A stretch of DNA of 8,407 nt from the NCBI GenBank assembly GCA_003219945.1, contig QHQV01000351.1, forward strand, positions 1 to 8,407. The letters are read 5' to 3'. The first letter of the stretch is position 1. Each line of letters opens with the position of its first letter. Shown here piece by piece: positions 6,151 through 8,407 of the stretch. A model generated the notes under the pieces. That model did no database searches. It was not told the origin of the DNA and saw nothing but the letters and a program-made list of their open reading frames with translations. Source of the DNA: Verrucomicrobiota bacterium. Lineage in GTDB: Bacteria > Verrucomicrobiota > Verrucomicrobiia > Chthoniobacterales > UBA10450. The translations under genes were made by a program, and so were the position numbers.

Positions 6151-6260
6151 GGTCGTGACAAATCCGTCGACTGAATCGAAACGGAATCACGATTCAGCTC
6201 GGATCCTTCTGTTAACGCGGCAAACGCTGCAAGCCCAACGAACAGAAGTTCCGGTTTCAC
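6147..6260 (-). CDS. 37-codon signal-peptide-like ORF, probable 5' part of a frameshifted gene
   Basis: The GTG at 6260-6258 overlaps the TGA of the upstream ATP-grasp-like gene as GTGA, the usual sign of translational coupling. The product begins VKPELLFVGLAAFAALTEGS: a basic residue, a hydrophobic core of about 12 residues and small residues before TEGS, which fits an export signal. After about 25 residues the frame becomes unremarkable and ends at TGA 6149-6147, which overlaps the next ATG as ATGA. Joining it to the downstream frame needs a net shift equal to one missing base (or two extra) within 6147-6189. It may be the leader of that exported protein, with a mutation or assembly error, or a separate small exported peptide. 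Confidence 0.5.
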   Translation of the reverse strand: MKPELLFVGLAAFAALTEGSELNRDSVSIQSTDLSRP

Positions 6261-7630
6261 AAGTGCGTTTTCGACGGCACCAGAATCGCTTCGCTCATGC
6301 CGTGTAAAAACTTTTTATCTGCCGGAGCGATGGTGGCAAGCGCACCGCGTAATCTCACTCGGTCACGCTCAACAAAATAGTAAGGGCAAAGCCGGACGCG
6401 GCCTTTCATCGCTTTTAACTCGCCAGAATCCGGATCCCAATATTGGTGGTCAAAAAGAGCGCCTTTGTGAAATTTTTGCAGGATCGTAGGACTCGACTGG
6501 AATGTCGCGAGGGCGTGTTCGATGCGTTTTTCCCATTCGGCGTGCGGCAGGTCGCTCCCGAGCGCGATTCCGCGGCTGCCCCAGCCAAGTGGGGAGAAAC
6601 CGCTCACTTTCAAGAGAAGATCGCGGTCTTTCTGGCTGAATTTCGCAGCCTCGCGCCAGTCGTGAATTTCCAGACGTGGAATGACTGCATGCTGGGGCAG
6701 GGGAGTCGGATCGAGCAGCCAGGAATAGGGAATTACTTCCTGTAACTTGATGAAATATTTCTCGCCCAGTTCGCGTCGCCAAAATTCGCGCAGCGGCTGA
6801 AGCCAGAATAGCGCGAACCACATTTTTTCCTCTAGATATGGCTTGATCGGCGGCGTAACCGTAATTCGCCTGTCTGCGTTCGCACGCAGCGCGTTTTCCA
6901 TTCCCGGAATATTTGGCAGGTCGAACAATTCGAAGAACCGGTACACAGCGCGTCCTTCGTGTGGTTCGTAGTTTTCGGCGGGTACTACACGCCAATTGTA
7001 ACCGGGGGCGTTGACCCCGGCAGCCGTGAATGTGCAAACAGAGCTGGAGTCATCGCCTCCGGCTACAGGGCGTTGATTTAATCGCGCCGCAAGCCATTCC
7101 ATCTCCGGCCGATAGGTCGCCGATTCCTCCGAAATGACGATATCAGCGCCGTTTGGCATAATTGCGCGAAATCCCTCCAACATTCCGCTCGCGCCGCCGA
7201 CGATGTCGTTATCGAATGAAGAATACGCCTGGTTTAGCCACCCGGTCAGACCGATCCCGCCCGGGACCGAATCAATCTCAGCAATGATGTAGCCTTTCTC
7301 GGTGAGGATGAGGTCTGGCCGGATTACTCGCGGCAAATCATCGCGGATATCCTTCTGCCGCGAAAATTCAATCAGCTCTTTCGGTTTACCGGCGTCGAGA
7401 TATTGCGCCACCCATTCGGGTTGCTTGCCTTTAACGCTCAGCTGATACAGCTGATTGCAAGCCCGCTGAAAAACAAAAAGGCGATGCCCGAGCTGCTCGA
7501 GGTCGGGGAGAGATTTCCTGTCGATCGGAAATGCGTTCGGCGAAAGCAGCCACTCTTTTTCGGCGAAGAGCCCTTCCTTGGGGAAAGCGGTCCGAATGAT
7601 TTGCAGACGGTCTTCAGCGGCAGCGACCAT
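6257..7630 (-). CDS. putative circularly permuted ATP-grasp-like enzyme
   Basis: This 457-aa soluble protein has no signal peptide or membrane segment. Its order of motifs resembles circularly permuted ATP-grasp proteins such as the glutathionylspermidine-synthetase-like families. IRPDLILTEKGYIIAEID (103-120) is followed by PGGIGLTG (123-130); RFFELF is at 231-236, and KPYLEEKMWFALF at 263-275 carries possible metal or ATP contacts. LLLKVSGFSPLGWGSRGIAL (338-357) would be the nucleotide-binding strand and Gly-rich loop, and PTILQKF (381-387), RLRGALATIAP (426-436) and LHGMSEAILVP (442-452) complete the fold. Such enzymes form amide bonds through an acyl-phosphate, but the substrate is unknown. 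The ATG at 7630-7628 has no clear Shine-Dalgarno site and stands just after a heptamer repeat. It follows ruvA by 96 bp and overlaps the next ORF by 4 bp (GTGA). The ATP-grasp call is an inference from motif order; coding is certain. Confidence 0.88.
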   Translation of the reverse strand: MVAAAEDRLQIIRTAFPKEGLFAEKEWLLSPNAFPIDRKSLPDLEQLGHRLFVFQRACNQLYQLSVKGKQPEWVAQYLDAGKPKELIEFSRQKDIRDDLPRVIRPDLILTEKGYIIAEIDSVPGGIGLTGWLNQAYSSFDNDIVGGASGMLEGFRAIMPNGADIVISEESATYRPEMEWLAARLNQRPVAGGDDSSSVCTFTAAGVNAPGYNWRVVPAENYEPHEGRAVYRFFELFDLPNIPGMENALRANADRRITVTPPIKPYLEEKMWFALFWLQPLREFWRRELGEKYFIKLQEVIPYSWLLDPTPLPQHAVIPRLEIHDWREAAKFSQKDRDLLLKVSGFSPLGWGSRGIALGSDLPHAEWEKRIEHALATFQSSPTILQKFHKGALFDHQYWDPDSGELKAMKGRVRLCPYYFVERDRVRLRGALATIAPADKKFLHGMSEAILVPSKTHL

Positions 7631-7642
7631 TTACTTAAGGTC

Positions 7643-7670
7643 GAACATCGAACGTCCAACGTCCAACGTC
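7643..7670. repeat. 7-bp tandem repeat, four units
   Basis: Four heptamers run in tandem on the plus strand: GAACATC, GAACGTC, CAACGTC, CAACGTC (GTTSGAY in the minus-strand sense). They lie 12 bp before the ATG of the ATP-grasp-like gene, in its presumed leader. I recall longer arrays of the same heptamer between genes in Verrucomicrobia and Planctomycetes, so this looks like a short member of a dispersed repeat class. Function is unknown. The rest of the gap between this gene and ruvA holds nothing I can name. Confidence 0.7.
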
Positions 7671-7726
7671 GAATAGCCGGATACTATAGGCGTCTCTGTG
7701 TGACGTTTGACACAAAGGCCCTACAC

Positions 7727-8338
7727 TCACCGTCCCGAGGCCATTTTCTTGAGTACGAGCTTCACCAGTTCTTCGGCTGCTTTTGCTTCGCCTTTCTGCT
7801 GGAAATCGTGGACGGCCTTATGTGCATCGACTTGCTTATAGCCGAGCGCGATTAACGCGAGCACAGCCTCGTTGGCCTGCTCCTGCTCTGGCGTCGGCGC
7901 GTGAGCTGCGCTGGCTACTTGCCATGCCGCCGCTACGCCGAGCTTGTCTTTCAATTCGAGAACGATTCGCTCGGCTGTCTTTTTCCCGAGGCCGCTGATT
8001 TTCGAAATCGCTGCAACATCAGAATTCACCACAGCCGCTTTGAAACTTATCACGCTCATCCCGCTCAAAACCGCGAGCGCCAGCTTTGGCCCGATGCCGC
8101 TGACGTTGTTGACGAGCAATCGGAAAAGATCCCGCTCGGCTGGCGTCATGAATCCATACAGCACGTGCGCATCCTCGCGCACGGCCAGATGCGTGAGAAT
8201 GCGGATAGCCTGCCCAACAGCAGGAAGCTTGTCGTAGCTCGACAGCGGAATGAACACTTCGTAGCCAACGCCGCCTACATCCACAGTCGCTTGCGTGGGT
8301 AGGGCGTTCACGAGTTTGCCATCGAGGAACGTAATCAT
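7727..8338 (-). CDS. ruvA: Holliday junction branch migration complex subunit RuvA
   Basis: RuvA forms the tetramer that holds the four-way junction flat while RuvB drives branch migration in recombinational repair. The 203-aa length is normal. Domain I (OB fold, residues 1-64) begins MITFLDGKLV, contains DVGGVGYEV (20-28), and keeps the acidic pin Glu55-Asp56 within VREDAHVLYGF. Domain II has two helix-hairpin-helix motifs that contact the DNA backbone: VSGIGPKLAL (79-88) and ISGLGKKTAERIV (114-126). A flexible Ala/Pro/Gln-rich linker (about 136-154) leads to domain III (about 155-203), with NEAVLALIALGYKQ (156-169), which binds RuvB. The ATG is at 8338-8336 and the stop TGA at 7729-7727. 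No strong Shine-Dalgarno site is visible. It is the first complete gene of the minus-strand cluster; ruvB and ruvC are not in the window. Confidence 0.97.
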   Translation of the reverse strand: MITFLDGKLVNALPTQATVDVGGVGYEVFIPLSSYDKLPAVGQAIRILTHLAVREDAHVLYGFMTPAERDLFRLLVNNVSGIGPKLALAVLSGMSVISFKAAVVNSDVAAISKISGLGKKTAERIVLELKDKLGVAAAWQVASAAHAPTPEQEQANEAVLALIALGYKQVDAHKAVHDFQQKGEAKAAEELVKLVLKKMASGR

Positions 8339-8344
8339 GTTAAG

Positions 8345-8375
8345 TCGTGAATCGTTAAATCATTGTATCGTCAAA
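8345..8375. repeat. degenerate 7-8-bp tandem repeat upstream of ruvA
   Basis: Four imperfect units follow one another on the plus strand: TCGTGAA, TCGTTAAA, TCATTGTA, TCGTCAAA. They lie in the ruvA leader, between its ATG and the end of the possible upstream gene. The third unit is poor, so this may be the remains of a repeat array, or simply AT-rich promoter sequence. Confidence 0.35.
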
Positions 8376-8380
8376 TGCGC

Positions 8381-8407
8381 TCACTCAGATTTCAACACCA
8401 GCGTGAG
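8381..8407 (-). CDS. possible C-terminal end of the gene upstream of ruvA
   Basis: Reading in from the right edge on the minus strand gives LTLVLKSE and a TGA at 8383-8381. A frame that stays open to the edge and stops 42 bp before the ruvA ATG fits an upstream co-directional gene, but eight codons cannot identify it. A second minus-strand frame (ending HAGVEI) also reaches the edge. Confidence 0.25.
   Translation of the reverse strand, partial: LTLVLKSE

Noticed and set aside
8352..8383. Sigma-70 promoter for ruvA (TTGACG near TACAAT)
   Set aside because: The two boxes are only a few bases apart, so they cannot work together, and no properly spaced partner was found.

Overview
The window looks like a chromosomal segment of a soil-type verrucomicrobium, with moderate confidence. 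GC content appears moderate. A housekeeping gene (ruvA) sits among solitary accessory genes. The intergenic spaces carry two repeat styles that I associate with Verrucomicrobia and related phyla: a paired-hairpin palindrome with an ACTCCAAAACGT core, and a GTTSGAC-type 7-bp tandem repeat. No rRNA, tRNA, CRISPR array or transposase gene is visible.

Layout. Positions 1-1560 (minus) hold the N-terminal 520 codons of a secreted S46-family serine peptidase that runs off the left edge. A 234-bp divergent space (1561-1794) contains a 97-bp REPIN-like double palindrome. A sulfotransferase follows on the plus strand (1795-2556) and converges on a minus-strand SAM-dependent methyltransferase (2628-3380). 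A hairpin separates the methyltransferase from a membrane-anchored protein of unknown function (3438-4052, minus). Positions 4053-4709 form a poorly resolved stretch with only weak, overlapping small ORFs. A plus-strand integral membrane protein with a pore-loop-like C-terminus follows (4710-5360), then a 77-bp inverted repeat.

From 5472 to the right edge everything reads on the minus strand. In transcription order: the tail of a possible upstream gene, ruvA (8338-7727), a 457-aa protein that resembles circularly permuted ATP-grasp enzymes (7630-6257), a signal-peptide-like ORF joined to a 151-codon ORF in another frame (6260-5695), and a 47-aa two-helix membrane protein (5615-5472) whose ribosome binding site lies inside a hairpin.

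How the genes may work together. The last cluster could be one transcript, because the ATP-grasp-like gene and the signal-peptide ORF overlap as GTGA. The most interesting points are the compensated base changes in the REPIN-like element, the apparent frameshift or double 4-nt overlap after the ATP-grasp-like gene, and the hairpin over the small membrane protein's start. I do not see a clearly new multi-gene system. All functional calls rest on motif reading, without database searches.
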